Positions 22,401 to 33,949 of a DNA stretch of 64,000 nucleotides are shown piece after piece. The position numbers and the translations under genes were made by a program. The stretch is taken from the NCBI GenBank assembly GCA_903813345.2, contig CAIIXF020000004.1, positions 23,997,985-24,061,984 of the forward strand. The letters run 5' to 3'. The notes beneath the pieces are model-generated. The model was not told where the DNA came from. It made no database searches and saw only the letters and a list, made by a program, of their open reading frames with translations. Numbering within the stretch: position 1 is the stretch's first letter; each line of letters starts with the position of its first letter. The DNA is from Owenia fusiformis (taxonomy: Eukaryota; Annelida; Polychaeta; Sabellida; Oweniidae).

Positions 22401-24482
22401 CCCTCTATGGACGAGATCTCCACATGTGATAACAATAGCATCGTCGGCGATAGTGTTGCCATCTGGGGAGAGAAGATTTGCTTGCTGCATTAGCGTCATG
22501 AAAGGACGCAGATTTCCATGGACGTCACCAGTGACGAATACTCGTTTGTTTCCAACAGTGGCTTCATCGATGATAGCATGCCAAACATCTGGATATATCT
22601 AAATAGAAATAACTCAATGGATGTAATTAAAATTGAAACTCTTCTTCCAAGGGATACGGATATCCTATGGTTATGTCATTCTTGAGAGGATACAACTATA
22701 TTCAAGACTGGAGCGAACCAAAGGGTGGGTTTTACAGTTTAATGAGTAAACCAGAACAATGGCAAAGAAAAAATGAAAATCAAAATTCAGTCAAACTGTG
22801 GTAATCAACTTTGAAAAATTATTTTTTTGAAAATGGGACTTCAAGTTCGGGGAGATTCCCCATAGACCCCATGTTGTAAAATCAAAAAACGTTGAATATC
22901 TTTTCTTGTATTGGACATGTTCTTTTACTGGACATATATTAATGTACATAACTATAAGATGCATAAGGGTTATATGAAAATTGAACCATTAAAACAGTCT
23001 AACAATACAATCACCTTCTTTTCTAGATTCGACATTTTGTCATTTGAAACTGTAAAAAATGAAGTATTATTTTTAAATTACCTCTGATGCACCAATGTTA
23101 AAATACACCATTGGAAGGCTTAGAGTGTCAGCTTTAAGAATCTAACCTCAATTCGACTTTTCGCTGAATGCAAAATTAGATATTAACCCTTTCATCACCA
23201 AGGGGTAAAATTAGAAAATCAATCATGCCTTTTCAATCAAAATATATTTTGACACTCGGTTTCTATTTTCAATCTAAATGTCCATAACAATAATGTGTGT
23301 GGTCTCGGTAGCACGACAGTATATAATGATGATGTTTACACTTTATGGTTAGGATACATTTTCTCTTTGAAATTACCACACAAGTGTCCATGAAAAGGAT
23401 GCCAAGTTTCTTTTTAACATCATAATTTTTCATTGGTTTTTCATATAGAAAAGAAGAAAAGTAAAGGGTAAAAGATATATTTGTGTCACTCTCATTTGTG
23501 CGATCAGGGAGGGAATGTGGTTGTATGTGTGAATATATGGTTTTGGAATGCCTACATATGTGGACTGTCTAACAAACTATTCATCGGAATCAATCCATGT
23601 TAGACATTTTGCATGCTTGATATGGAATTCTACATTAGAGTGAAATAAAAAGATGCGGTATGAGTAAATAGGTGTGACAATAGAGGTCTTAGATCAAATA
23701 TTTGGCTTGATGGATTCCACTTGACCTTGATATGTCGTGCTCAATGACCCCTACCTCATCCTATCTGGGTTCAAACAATATCTTTAATATTCTCCAAAGT
23801 ATAACTTGACATTGAACTAGTTATTGTAAATCTAAAAAATAATCCATTCTGGTCATATGGGTACTTGTAATTATGAAATTGATTTTCATTAATAAATGAC
23901 CCTTGGGGATGAAAGGGTTAATATCTAATTTTGCATTCACTTGAAATTCAAATGGAGGTCAGATTCTTAAAGCTGGCCTTTCTAGCTTTCAAATGGTGTA
24001 TTGGAACTACACACTATTTTTGAATATGAAATCTCATTTCGATCAAAAACAAAAATTCTGTAGCATAATGGGGCAACTGCATTTAATGACCTCTATCTCA
24101 GCCTATCTTGGTTCAAACTCTGTTCACCAAAGTATAATTTGACACTATTGTAAACTTAAAAATAATCCATTCCGGCCATAGCGATATTTGTATTGATTTT
24201 CATAAAATGAATAAATGACCCCTTGGGGATGAAATTGGGTAAATATTAAATTTTGTATTCACTAAAAATTCAAATGGAGGTCAGATTCTTAAAGCTGGCC
24301 CTTTCAGCTTTCTAATGGTATATTGGAACCTTAGTTCTAGTTTGCTCTACTAATATGCAACCGTCGTCATTGAATTTCCTCTAAATTTTACAGGCGAGAT
24401 TGTATAGTACTTCAGTACTTACGTTTTGGCTGAACGTCAGGCTAACTACAGCTAGGAATGACAAAGCGAAGGTGGCCAACAT
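19465..24482 (-). CDS. Secreted ApaH/PPP-like metallophosphoesterase, paralogue A (five exons)
   Basis: Exons on the minus strand: 24423-24482, 22378-22598, 21736-21923, 20268-20433, 19465-19651. Together they give 273 codons plus stop, with GT-AG introns and matching phases. Residues 1-18 form a signal peptide (start ATG in MLATFALSFLAVVS). The calcineurin-like core is complete: GDVHG (44-48), GDLVHRG (80-86), RGNNDD (106-111), VHAGLLPG (150-157), FFGHNARR (205-212) and GLDTNCGKG near the end. The motif order matches bacterial ApaH/PrpE and PPP phosphatases. The usual GNH histidine is Asn, in both paralogues. The last 14 residues are Lys-rich and absent from paralogue B. It is probably exported or secretory-pathway located; substrate unknown. 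Intron 1 carries a palindromic repeat and intron 3 a minisatellite. Confidence 0.88.
20640..21700. repeat. Minisatellite TAGTTAACTCGGACC in intron 3 of phosphatase A
   Basis: Degenerate units of about 13-15 bp (CTAGTTAACTCGGRCYC) run through most of the intron. At 20766-20945 they are organised into four almost identical 39-bp higher-order units (GGCTCTAGTCAACCAACTCA...). A 250-bp block starting GTTATATTCAAAATAGAATA at 20940 is repeated at 21447, so array plus spacer was itself duplicated (about 505-bp period). Absent from the paralogue's intron. Confidence 0.85.
23060..24330. repeat. Palindromic repeat with a duplicated right arm, intron 1 of phosphatase A
   Basis: The left arm (about 23075-23215: GGCTTAGAGTGTCAGCTTTA...ATTAACCCTTTCATCACCAA) is mirrored at 23900-24025 and again, more weakly, at 24190-24330, each ending with GGAGGTCAGATTCTTAAAGC. 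A related fragment (CATATTAACCCTTTCATCCC) lies at 60030 within a different transposon. MITE-like; no coding capacity. Confidence 0.75.
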
Positions 24483-24580
24483 CGTAAGAACAAACTCAAG
24501 CAGATCGATTTAACCAAGAAGTGCCGTACCCGCGACCTTGTCTTTATTAAGCATGTAAGGAGCAAATGGATTCCCTTGTT

Positions 24581-24590
24581 TATTTATATA
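24581..24590 (-). promoter_or_regulatory. TATA-like box of phosphatase A
   Basis: The minus strand reads TTATATAAATA about 100 bp upstream of the ATG. Paralogue B has GATATAAATG at the same distance, and the shared block GTCGCGGGTACGGCACTT lies between box and ATG in both copies. Conservation in diverged DNA supports a core promoter; the transcription start is not shown by the sequence. Confidence 0.5.
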
Positions 24591-25299
24591 AGTTTCACTC
24601 ATGGCTTCTTTCTGTTTATCTCAATTAACGGCACAAGTGTTGAATGTAGGCTAGAATATATAAAACTATCCTTTAACTATCTTTGATCACGAATTAACAC
24701 TCCTGGTCACGCATGTCAATGAAATGTCGGCGTTTGTGGTACTATAAGTAACACCACTACCATAAGTTTGGAATCTGGAAGTTCCTTTCTGGATCGCAAG
24801 TTGAACCCTGTTTTGTTTGAAATTGTATTGTATGCTCTTATTGCAGATCGGAAATATGTCAATTCCAAACTATTTTAATAAAGTAACACAATAAATCAAA
24901 CATTGACAAGCTTAAATACACTACCAAATGAAACTTTTCAGTTATCAAAATTCTAGAGGGAAGTGTACGTGTATCCGATTAATATTTCATTCATAAACGC
25001 CTAAGACTTAACGATAAGAGATGAGTGTATATTTAGAATAATGGTGCATATCTCGTAAAGTGATATTGAAGAAATTGAACACCTTATATAAGATAAGATG
25101 AATGACATTTTGATTCCCTTATAGAAATTCTTACAATTCGATAATGATTTAAAGTAGTAGCTTTATTTGTAATTTCGGTGTCCTATATTGTAAAACCCCA
25201 TGTCACTGTTGACAGTAGTCTTATGCAAATATTTTGTGAAAACAATCTTCAAAAACTGATATCTGCTTTCTATTGTCTGCCATTTTTGTCATTAAATCT

Positions 25300-25720
25300 T
25301 TTCTTGTTAAGTCTTGTTTATGCATTTCCAGGCAAACCATTTGAGGAATCAATTTTAATTTCAGGGATGATTCTTTATATGAAAATCTCGAACTGATCAG
25401 TTTTTGCGCATTCCATTCAGAAATTTCCATCCCTATAAAATCTTGTCTTTAAAGTTTTGTCTACATGTTCCCAGGCAAATATTCAGCGAATCAGATTCCT
25501 TTCGAGGATGTTTCTTTATATGGAATTCTCCCAAGTGATTAGTTTTTGGCCATTCTGGGTAAACGTTAAAGTGGCTGTTTTCGATTTTTCGTTGTAAAAT
25601 CTTGTCTTTGCGTTTCCAGGCAAACCATTTGACCAATCAATTTAGAATTTTCAGGGATGATTCTTTTTATTAAAATCTCGAACTGATTAGTTGTTTGGTA
25701 TTCTGAGTAGATGTAAAGGT
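25300..25720. repeat. Three tandem units of about 145 bp
   Basis: Units share TTCCAGGCAAACCATTTGA, GGGATGATTCTTTATAT and CTCGAACTGATTAGTTTTTG-like blocks at about 25320, 25460 and 25610; the middle copy is most diverged. Lies between the two phosphatase genes. Confidence 0.75.
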
Positions 25721-25796
25721 GACTATTGTGGAGTTGAAAATTGAACTTTCATCGACATCAAGGTACAACGTGCTATTTGAAACTACATCAGTCATA

Positions 25797-26859
25797 CAGG
25801 GTGGTCCAAAAAAGTGGGACACTCGTATTTCAAAAATAAATATTGATTTTCTTATGAAAATATGTCATATTATATACCAATTGATAGGGTATCTTTAATT
25901 TGGTATATCATAAGTTCAAATTATAATTCTGTCAACCAGCGTCTATAATATAAATGACGTAATTTTAGTTTCAAAACGAGTTTTCCAAATCAAAAACACA
26001 TTTTATTGTCAACTTCATTTACAAGAGCAGACGTTCAATATGTCCACCATTTGATAAATTACAGCCTAAACTGGTCAATAGCATGATTGATATGCTGTTG
26101 AGACAATGAATTTCACTTCTCTATAATTCTTTCCTAAGGGGACTGAGTAGATGTAAAGGATTCCTGGTACAACAACCCTGTTAGTTCTCCCCATTTGTGG
26201 TAGTTGCAGATGTTGGGTGACCGGGTGATCTGGGGGGGGGGTGTAGTTATTTAGGGGGATATATCTTGACACATATTCCTTTAAACAATTGAAACTATTG
26301 TGGGATCTATGGATTGGAGCCCTATCTTGTTGGAAATTGTAATCATTCTAAAATTAACTCATATCAGGATGGTCCAAAAACAACATAATTGGATCATCCG
26401 ATGTCAATGTCTGCGACTATTACATATTGGGAGAACTAACAGAATTGGTGTACCATGATCCCCTTACATCTACTCAGTTCCTTATTAAAGATAGAATCTT
26501 TGAGAAGTGGAATTCATTGTCTAGAAAGCATATACATTATGCTATTGACCAGTTTAGGCCAAAATTGAGGGCTATAATTGATCAAAATGGTAGACATATT
26601 AAACATTTGTTTATATAAATAAAGTTGACAAAAAAAACTTGGCTTTTGCAAGTTTTGGAATCCCCATTTTGAAACGAAAATGACATCATTTATATTATGG
26701 ACGCTGGTTGACAGACATTATAATAAATTTGAATTTATGATATTCGAAATTAAAGATAAATAAATTCCCTATCCACTGGTCTATAATATGGCATGTTTCT
26801 AATAAGAAAATCAATATTTATTTTTGAAATACGAGTGTCCCATTTTTTGGACCACTCTG
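25797..26859. mobile_element. Palindromic mariner-derived MITE, copy 1
   Basis: Ends CAGGGTGGTCCAAAAAAGTG / complement ...TTTTTTGGACCACTCTG, with TA duplications at 25795-25796 and 26860-26861. The two halves are inverted copies over about 500 bp each. Both arms carry the same decayed mariner transposase C-terminus (YREVKFIVSTAYQS... and DQFRPKLRAIIDQNGRHIKH-like) pointing outward in opposite directions. It therefore looks like a head-to-head duplication of a mariner 3' half. Copy 2 is at 42923-50500. Confidence 0.85.
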
Positions 26860-27343
26860 TATATAACTGGGGACGGTAAATTGACCTTGAAGGAACCCTC
26901 AGCACAACTCGCATTATTCTTTTAAACACGGCCAAATCGCAGCTCTGTTGTTCGTAATGTTCCTATAGAATGGGCCATTGTTTCTGAACTGCAACCGCAA
27001 GATGGCCAAATACACAACCCTATTAGTCAGTTCTGAGGTGTAAAGGTTAGCACACTGGACCCCCGAGGCCAAGGTCCTTGAGAATGGATTACTAGAGTGA
27101 TACAAACTTAGGATATCAAGTAACATTATTACCACCTTGCCGGGCCAGTTCTAGGGGTTTTAGTGCTCGTTTAGAAGGCATTCGTTTTACTATATCGACC
27201 TGAGAAGTGTGTGACGTCATAGTGGTGGTCCATATGGACCGGTCTAGAATATATTCTGGACCGGCAATTTTCCCCGGGAAATTAGAAATCGTTCAGTGCG
27301 TAAGATTTTCTTGCTATTTCAGTCCTGGTCGTTAATAGTACTA

Positions 27344-27427
27344 ATAACGTCATTTCTACGAGCAATATAGTGAAATATTGGACGGAGGGCCAATATTTCA
27401 CTATATTGCCCTTAGAAATGACGTTAT
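27344..27427. repeat. Hairpin with 38-bp arms
   Basis: ATAACGTCATTTCTACGAGC...GTGAAATATTGG at 27344-27381 pairs with CCAATATTTCAC...AAATGACGTTAT at 27390-27427 around an 8-nt loop; only a couple of mismatches. AGTACTA / GTACTATTA outside extends it. Confidence 0.85.
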
Positions 27428-27702
27428 TGTACTATTATCCTACCACACGTATATGCCCTATGGTGTCTGTGAGATATGTAACTCAAATGAAAATGAAATC
27501 ACAGCTCTACTTGTCATGGAATTTGATTGGTTCCTTGGGGCATCTTTTGCCCACTTTGTAATATTATCGTCGGTGCATTAGTTCTAGGTGCCATTCTCTG
27601 AATTCCAAAATTAAACTAAACATATTTCTCTAAAAATATTAGTTTTTAAAAAATCTATGTATATATATCTACATGTATAACTTCTGAAACATTGGGTCTA
27701 TT

Positions 27703-30700
27703 TCACAACACTGGTATTTCACACGGGGTTGAGTAAACCGTTGGTGTTTCTGTTGCAGGCATAAAGACACCGCTCAATGCGACCCCTCGTCCACAGTTCG
27801 TGTCAAGTCCCGTTGTGTTCTCGTAAAATCTCACTCGAGGGTTTCCATCTGAATCTACACCCCTAGAAAACGATAAATAAACTGAATGTAGTTTCAATAT
27901 GGGTGGAGGGCACATAAAGTATAATACACAAAAACACACTTTTACTTCCCATTATATATTCCCGTGATATAAAATATCTAAGAGTACAAGGAAATCAAAG
28001 TATAAGAAAAACAGACCGCAGGTAGACAGAATATGATCTAACATGTAGAGAAATATTAGAAAGTTAAAGCTGGCGATATTTTTCACAACGTAACCGTGCA
28101 CGCAAAGCCAATGAATCAATACAGTATTAACGTATATAGCGCCCATACAAAACAAGCGCTATTTATGGGAGATTTGCCAACGGGAATCATTATACTCATG
28201 TCTATTGAATACAATGCTGGCAGTTTTGATTCCGATGAACACAATAATGCTTTCCGAAGACAATGATGTATGTCATACATGTTTAGCTTTAAATATCTTA
28301 CTAAACGAGCTTGTTTAAAATGTGTATCATAGAAAACTAGTTATATAACTATCAATGGCATATTACACGAAGATGTGTCGTCTATACAACGGACTATCTA
28401 AGTACACACTGTAACTGAACGATTATTTATGTGAGACAACTACATGTATTTTTAAAGGGCAACTTTTGCGTATAGGTTGACGTTTCTATTTTATATGCAT
28501 TGCTCAAAGTCTCAAATATCAAATATTTATAACAACTTAACATTGCCAATACATATCCCCCTTCTTTTTCTTGCTTTACTTTAAATATACACGAGTGATA
28601 ACATAATTTTACCTTCTTGCGACATGTCCGAAGAATATGTGCATATTACCATCCCATCGTCTTGCCCAATTATATCCGATTGTGGTATCCTCTATAGCCT
28701 CCCAATTACCGTCTACGTTTTCGAGTATATTACGCATGCGCGTCATCTCAAACACTGTATTTTCTTGTAGTTCTTTTCCTGCAATTATAAAACCATAGGT
28801 CCGGTGAGTCTGAGCTCCAGGTAGATAATTATCTTTTGGGACTCAGACTTGAATTTTATTCATGTTTCCGGACCATTGTGGAAAATATTAAAGACGGATC
28901 TTCCAAATATTTTAATCGCTCCAGTTTCAATTTTCCCCACAGAGTTGGTTTTGAGTGAAAATGAATTGAGTAAAATGCGTAAATATCCTAATATTTGAGG
29001 AAAGATGTACGTTTACACCATTTTGACAGACAAGCAGACGTACAGATGGATGAGATTTTCTACACTTCACCCTCAATCCCTCGTGATAAATCGAGCTTGT
29101 ATTTGCGAATGCAACTAACGGCTGTCGGCTACCGGATTAACCCACTATTTTATGGGCAACTCATTTAAATATGAATGGAATAGTGGCAGGTATTATTCAT
29201 ATTTAAATTAGTTGGCTATGGTCATAAAATAGTAAGTTAATCCGGTAGCCGACAGGCGTTAGTTGCATTTGCGAATACAAGGTGAAAGGGGAAATATTTA
29301 TCATAATTTAAAGGGGCAACAAGGACTGTAGAGAGAAAATTCGAATCTTTTTTATTTTTTCTGAGCTATCAGGTCAATATTTGGCTTTACACCTTCTTTG
29401 ACACACCTATTTTCTTAAAATGTATGGATAAACTATCAATTTCAGCATTAAGAAGTGTAAATTCAGTTCAAAGCTACTTGTAGATTTTTAAGATTCACCA
29501 CGTTTTAAGAGGAATATCAGCTGAAATAATGTTCATCCAGGGGGTTTCTTTTTAGATAATAAAAATATATGGTAGTCTTGATGAAATATCCAAAATTAAA
29601 TATATTTTGACACTGGTCGATGATCGTTGAATTGCCCCTTGCACTAATTGTTGCACCTTTAAATGAAATGTCAGGTAATAAGTCTAAACTTGTAATTTAT
29701 AATTCAAAAAAAGGCTTTCTCTATCAATTTGATATATTTTAACCTTCACTGGAATGCAATTTTGTGATTTTTTATGATGTGGTCATAATCACTGAGTTGG
29801 TGTATATTTCACCTTATTTTTAACTTTATTTGAGTTTCAATATTCTTTAAATGGTCAGAATCGCTTGCAAGTGGCAGATATTGAGCTTGACGCACACATT
29901 TCCTACCTTTTTGGGCCAAAACTCCACTCATAGACATGACCTCATATCTATTTATGGATCGCCAAGAAAAGTTTAAAAAAATAAATAAGATAAATGGTGC
30001 TGATTGTGTCTTGTGTGTATGAATAAAGAGGGGTACCTGGTAAAAGTCCAGCATGTACTACTTTACTATTGTGTGTGGGAACTCTGATCGTGTGCACTTG
30101 TTTCATAAAGGAGTACCTGGTAAAAGTCCAGCATGTACCACTATACTATTGTGTGTATGAGCTCTGATCGTATGCAATTGTTTCATAAAGGAGTACCTGG
30201 TAAAAGTCCAGCATGTACTACTTTGCTATTGTGTGTTGGAACTCTGATCGTGTGCAATCGTTTCATAAAGAGAGGTACCTGGTAAAAGTCCAGCATGTAC
30301 TACTTTACTATTGTGTGTGGGAACTCTGATCGTGTGCAATTGTTTCATAAAGGAGTACCTGGTAAAAGTCCAGCATGTACTACTTTACTATTGTGTGTAT
30401 GAGCTCTGATCGTATGCAATTGTTTCATAAAGGAGTACCTGGTAAAAGTCCAGCATGTACCACTATACTATTGTGTGTATGAGCTCTGATCGTATGCAAT
30501 TGTTTCATAAAGGAGTACCTGGTAAAAGTCCAGCATGTACTACTATACTATTGTGTGTGGGGACTCTAATGGTATAAGGCAGTTGTTTCATGAAGGCCCA
30601 GTCTTCCTCAGTCGCTCTATCAGTCCATTCGTCAGTGGGAAATTCCATTTGGTTGTCGTCATTGTTCCCCCTAACTGCGTACAAGTTAGGTGTGTCTTTG

Positions 30701-32058
30701 ACTAGTCTAAAATGAAAAGCGATTACTTGGTGATATATGGGTGATTTGGGAATGGGAATCTAAGTGTAGTGCAATGACCCTTGTGTTTGATACATGAATT
30801 AGGGGTAGGCTGTTTATCGATCTGAAAACTTTACGAGCTAACTGTGAAAATGTGTTCAAAATGACAGCGGGGTGATTTGAAGGGACTACTTATAGCAGAC
30901 TATTTTGAATTTGCTTTCGGACGCAGGTACATGTGTTAAATGGGTTTTTGTTTTCAAGGTCATTCATCTCAAAATCTTGGTTGACATCGCATGGAGATAT
31001 GGTGGCAGCAAACTAGTTAGACTCGCCAATGGAAATTTCTTCTCTGGTCTCCACACTTATTTCTGTTATAAACAATTGTTGAAATAATATCTCTGTATTT
31101 CTGTCAATCTGATTTTATAGGAACATATCTCATTGCGTCATAAATTTACCTCACAAATTCGAGACTCTGTGGCCCTCTATGGACGAGATCTCCACAAACG
31201 ATAACGATAGCATCATCAGCGATAGTGCTGCCATCTGGGGAGAGAAGATTTGCTTCCCTCATTAGCGTCATAAAAGGACCTAAATTCCCGTGGACGTCAC
31301 CAGTGACGAATACTCGTTTGTTCCCAACAGTTGATTCGTCGATAACAGCATGCCACACATCTGGATAGATCTACATTCAATAAACAGAAATAACCAATCA
31401 TAACAACCATGTATTATTAGAGATAAAGATACCGCGATCGAAACTCTATCAACATTGCAACTTTTCTTCGATGGGATCGGGTGTATAAGTCCACGTACTT
31501 AAGAAATATCCATTTCTTTCATCCCACGAGTGTATATAGAGATTATCCTATATGAGGTCCAGGATATTGGGATTATCCCGAGGCCAATATAATATATCTG
31601 CCCGAAGGTTGTAGGTCCCGAGGGTAGATATATTATATTGACCGAGTTGGAACAAAATGGCATACACAACTTTCACTTAGATCTCTCACTATCATAGTTA
31701 TACAAAGGAAAGATTGGTTCATTTAATAAAATATCGAAAAATAAAATGAAATAAGAAGCGCCAAATAAATTAAAATTCAAGGAACAATATACACATTTTA
31801 AATGAACCAAACTTTCCTTTGTATCCGGTGTATTTTCTTAAACTATAGAAAAGTAGATATATCTTTTCAAATTTAAGTTTTTCAACCCAAATTCACCGGC
31901 ATAATTCTTATGCGTTACAACGCCTTTGGTGACAGATGGGCAGATTATATGGAACCGTCTTGCCCCAGGCCCTCTACTTATTTAACCGAGGAGACTCTAC
32001 TTACGTCTTGGCTGAACGTCACACAAACTAGGGATAACAGAGCAAAAGTGATCATCAT
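27703..32058 (-). CDS. Secreted ApaH/PPP-like metallophosphoesterase, paralogue B (five exons)
   Basis: Exons: 32005-32058, 31150-31370, 30519-30706, 28613-28778, 27703-27862. They encode 262 codons plus stop. Exons 2-4 have exactly the same lengths and phases as paralogue A (221, 188, 166 nt). The signal peptide starts MMITFALLSLVCV. All motifs are kept: GDVHG, GDLVHRG, RGNNDD, VHAGLLPG, FFGHVARR and GLDTNCGRG. It ends CEIPVL without the Lys-rich tail of A. The reaction is presumably hydrolysis of a phosphoester or dinucleoside polyphosphate with two metal ions, inferred from the family only. Homology to copy A extends about 1.4 kb upstream of the ATG, so the promoter was duplicated as well. 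Exon 3 ends in an 80-bp minisatellite that multiplies its splice donor. Confidence 0.88.
28790..28890. repeat. Short inverted repeat in intron 3 of phosphatase B
   Basis: TAGGTCCGGTGAGTCTGAGC is mirrored by GGGACTCAGACTTG and TTTCCGGACC across about 100 bp, just upstream (in transcript sense) of exon 4. MITE-like remnant. Confidence 0.55.
29096..29282. repeat. Palindrome with arms of about 75 bp
   Basis: CTTGTATTTGCGAATGCAAC...GGCTACCGGATTAAC pairs with GTTAATCCGGTAGCC...GCATTTGCGAATACAAG; the centre ATTTAAATATGAAT / ATTCATATTTAAAT also pairs. Lies in intron 3 of phosphatase B, so the pre-mRNA would carry this hairpin. Confidence 0.85.
30031..30560 (-). repeat. 80-bp minisatellite built from the exon 3 / splice-donor junction
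   Basis: Seven copies of GGTACCTGGTAAAAGTCCAG...CTCTGATCGTRTGCAATTG at 80-82-bp spacing (core TAAAAGTCCA at 30041, 30121, 30201, 30283, 30363, 30443, 30523). On the minus strand each unit is the last 44 or so bases of exon 3 (ATGCTGGACTTTTACCAG), then the donor GTACTCC and about 30 bp of intron. The copy at 30523 is the coding one. Paralogue A has a single copy. Confidence 0.9.
31554..31826. repeat. Hairpin plus relic of the palindromic MITE in intron 1 of phosphatase B
   Basis: CGAGGCCAATATAATATATC pairs with GATATATTATATTGACCGAG (about 31590-31645). Directly after, GGAACAAAATGGCATACACA...ATAGTTATACAAAGGAAAG and, inverted, AACCAAACTTTCCTTTGTAT match the interior of the MITE family at 6885 and 17522. 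Confidence 0.65.
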
Positions 32059-32156
32059 CGTGGAAACAGGATCGTCCCTTTAAATCGTTCGATTTAACCA
32101 AAAAGTGCCGTACCCGCGACTCTGTATTAATTAAGGTGCTACGGGAACACCCTTTT

Positions 32157-32166
32157 CATTTATATC
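32157..32166 (-). promoter_or_regulatory. TATA-like box of phosphatase B
   Basis: The minus strand reads GATATAAATG about 100 bp upstream of the ATG, aligned with the TATA-like box of paralogue A. The conserved GTCGCGGGTACGGCACTTTT follows 40-60 bp downstream in both copies. Inference from conservation and spacing. Confidence 0.45.
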
Positions 32167-32484
32167 AATTTCACTTGTGATTTCTTTATGTTTATCTCAA
32201 TTTTGCACGAGTGTTTAAAAGTAGAATATATAAAAATAGGTTTTAATCAACTTTAACCATGGGACACTCCTGATCATACATGCAAATCGAAGGTCGGCGT
32301 CCCTGACATTGTAAGCAAATATAATACACACGCTCCATATGTTATATTTATCTGAGAGTTACCTTTTACCTTTTGGATTGTATGTCAAAGGCTGTTTGTG
32401 TTTTGCAATTCAAAGAAGTCATCAAATCTGTCATAGATTTCCGAATTACTGCATTAAAGGGACACTATAAAAATTTAAATATTA

Positions 32485-33540
32485 GAGAACTTTCGCAAAA
32501 CGGGTTATAGCTAAAACGTATACGTAAACGCATCTCGTTTTAACTCCAATTTCTTGCAATTTGCTAAAAACTAACTTTAGAACTGAACTTGTGCACTTTC
32601 AAAGATAGCAGGTATTGCGAAACCCAATTGAAATCAATGGAACGCGTAATTGAATAATCAACAATTTCAATGTGATCAGTGATATCAGTTAACAATCAGT
32701 GATTTAGTAAGAAAATAGAAAAATGCTTGACTTGGTATTATTCCAATATAATATATATGAGTCCATGATTACGACGCTAATGATTTAGGGTCCGCTAGTT
32801 CTTTTAGCAACCACATAGCAAATCGAATTAGGATAATTGAAAAATTGGGGGTAGATGAGAATACAAAATGTATATCTTAAACTTGTAGAAGGTTACCATT
32901 TTAATTCTAATACCACATTTTGCACAAACATTCAGCAACATGCAATAAAATAAAAATGTTCATCAAGTAGTTTTTGGAAAAACAGTGAAGAAAACGCTAT
33001 TTGGGAATACTGTATTTTTTGATTAAGTGTATTTTACCTTTATTTTGAAATAGTCAACAGTGGCTTGATTTTCATTAAATAAATCATGTTGCAAAGATAA
33101 TCCAATGTGCTAGATGATTATTTATCAAACAGAGCAATTATGATCACTTTGCATTTCCTACAGTTATAAAAATTAAGTTACTATCAATATTTTGTGAACT
33201 TTATTTTTACTGGCATCAACTTTCGACTATCATAACTTTGCCCCTGCTATCCACATTCACGTAAAAAAAATAACGGAGGCACAAACAACGTGCAAAAAGA
33301 ACTATCGAACAATCGAGGGGGTCATTTTGTCTTCCCTCTACTGACATCGGGGTGAACACGCTATCAAATGAAGACTTTCTGTTACCAAACTTATTGAGGG
33401 AAGTGTACGTGGAGTATTGCGTTAATATCTGGTGTCCCCAAAAATGAATCGATTTTTATACATACAAGTATTTTTTTCATACCAGCAATTGTTTACTTGA
33501 GAGCTTTAAAGAGATTTAGTGATAACAGATCATAATTACG
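32485..33540. other. Intergenic; upstream flank of phosphatase B and a transposon-end relic
   Basis: AACTTTCGCAAAACGGGTTATAGCTAAAAC near 32490 resembles the left end of the transposon at 59765. From about 33360 to 33540 the sequence aligns with the region upstream of paralogue A (GAGGGAAGTGTACGTG occurs in both), marking the outer part of the segmental duplication. No gene is recognised. Confidence 0.5.
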
Positions 33541-33949
33541 TCTCTTGCTTTACAGCCTTCGTTTGTGCGAATTTTCACCGGTTAGTTTCCAAAATACTAC
33601 ATTTCGATGTGATGTTTTAATCGATGTAGGCATATATCCCATACACCTTTCTAATAGCGTCATAACTGCTTCATTATTCGTTTGGAATAAATTCCCTTAT
33701 ACGAATATTAATGTAACATTGACAAATAAACAAATAGATACTAAATTCGGGTGCATTTTATGTTTGTAAGGACTAGAAATATTTGTAACTAACAATTTAT
33801 CATTCGCCAACTACAGCTTACAATTAGTAAATTTCCCAAAAGTTGCCTGTTATTTTATTGAAGAGGTGTATTTTTACCAATAATAATCTTGCATATTACC
33901 CATGAATTAATGCAGAAAGCAAAGGAATATTCGTACATTAGCGAATGAT

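Noticed and set aside
22285-22602. 105-codon plus-strand ORF
   Set aside because: It is the antisense shadow of exon 2 of phosphatase paralogue A, which has clear GDVHG and GDLVHRG motifs.
30041-30560. Regularly spaced repeats that could be mistaken for a CRISPR array
   Set aside because: Units are contiguous tandem copies with no unique spacers, in a eukaryotic intron, and derive from the adjacent exon-donor junction.
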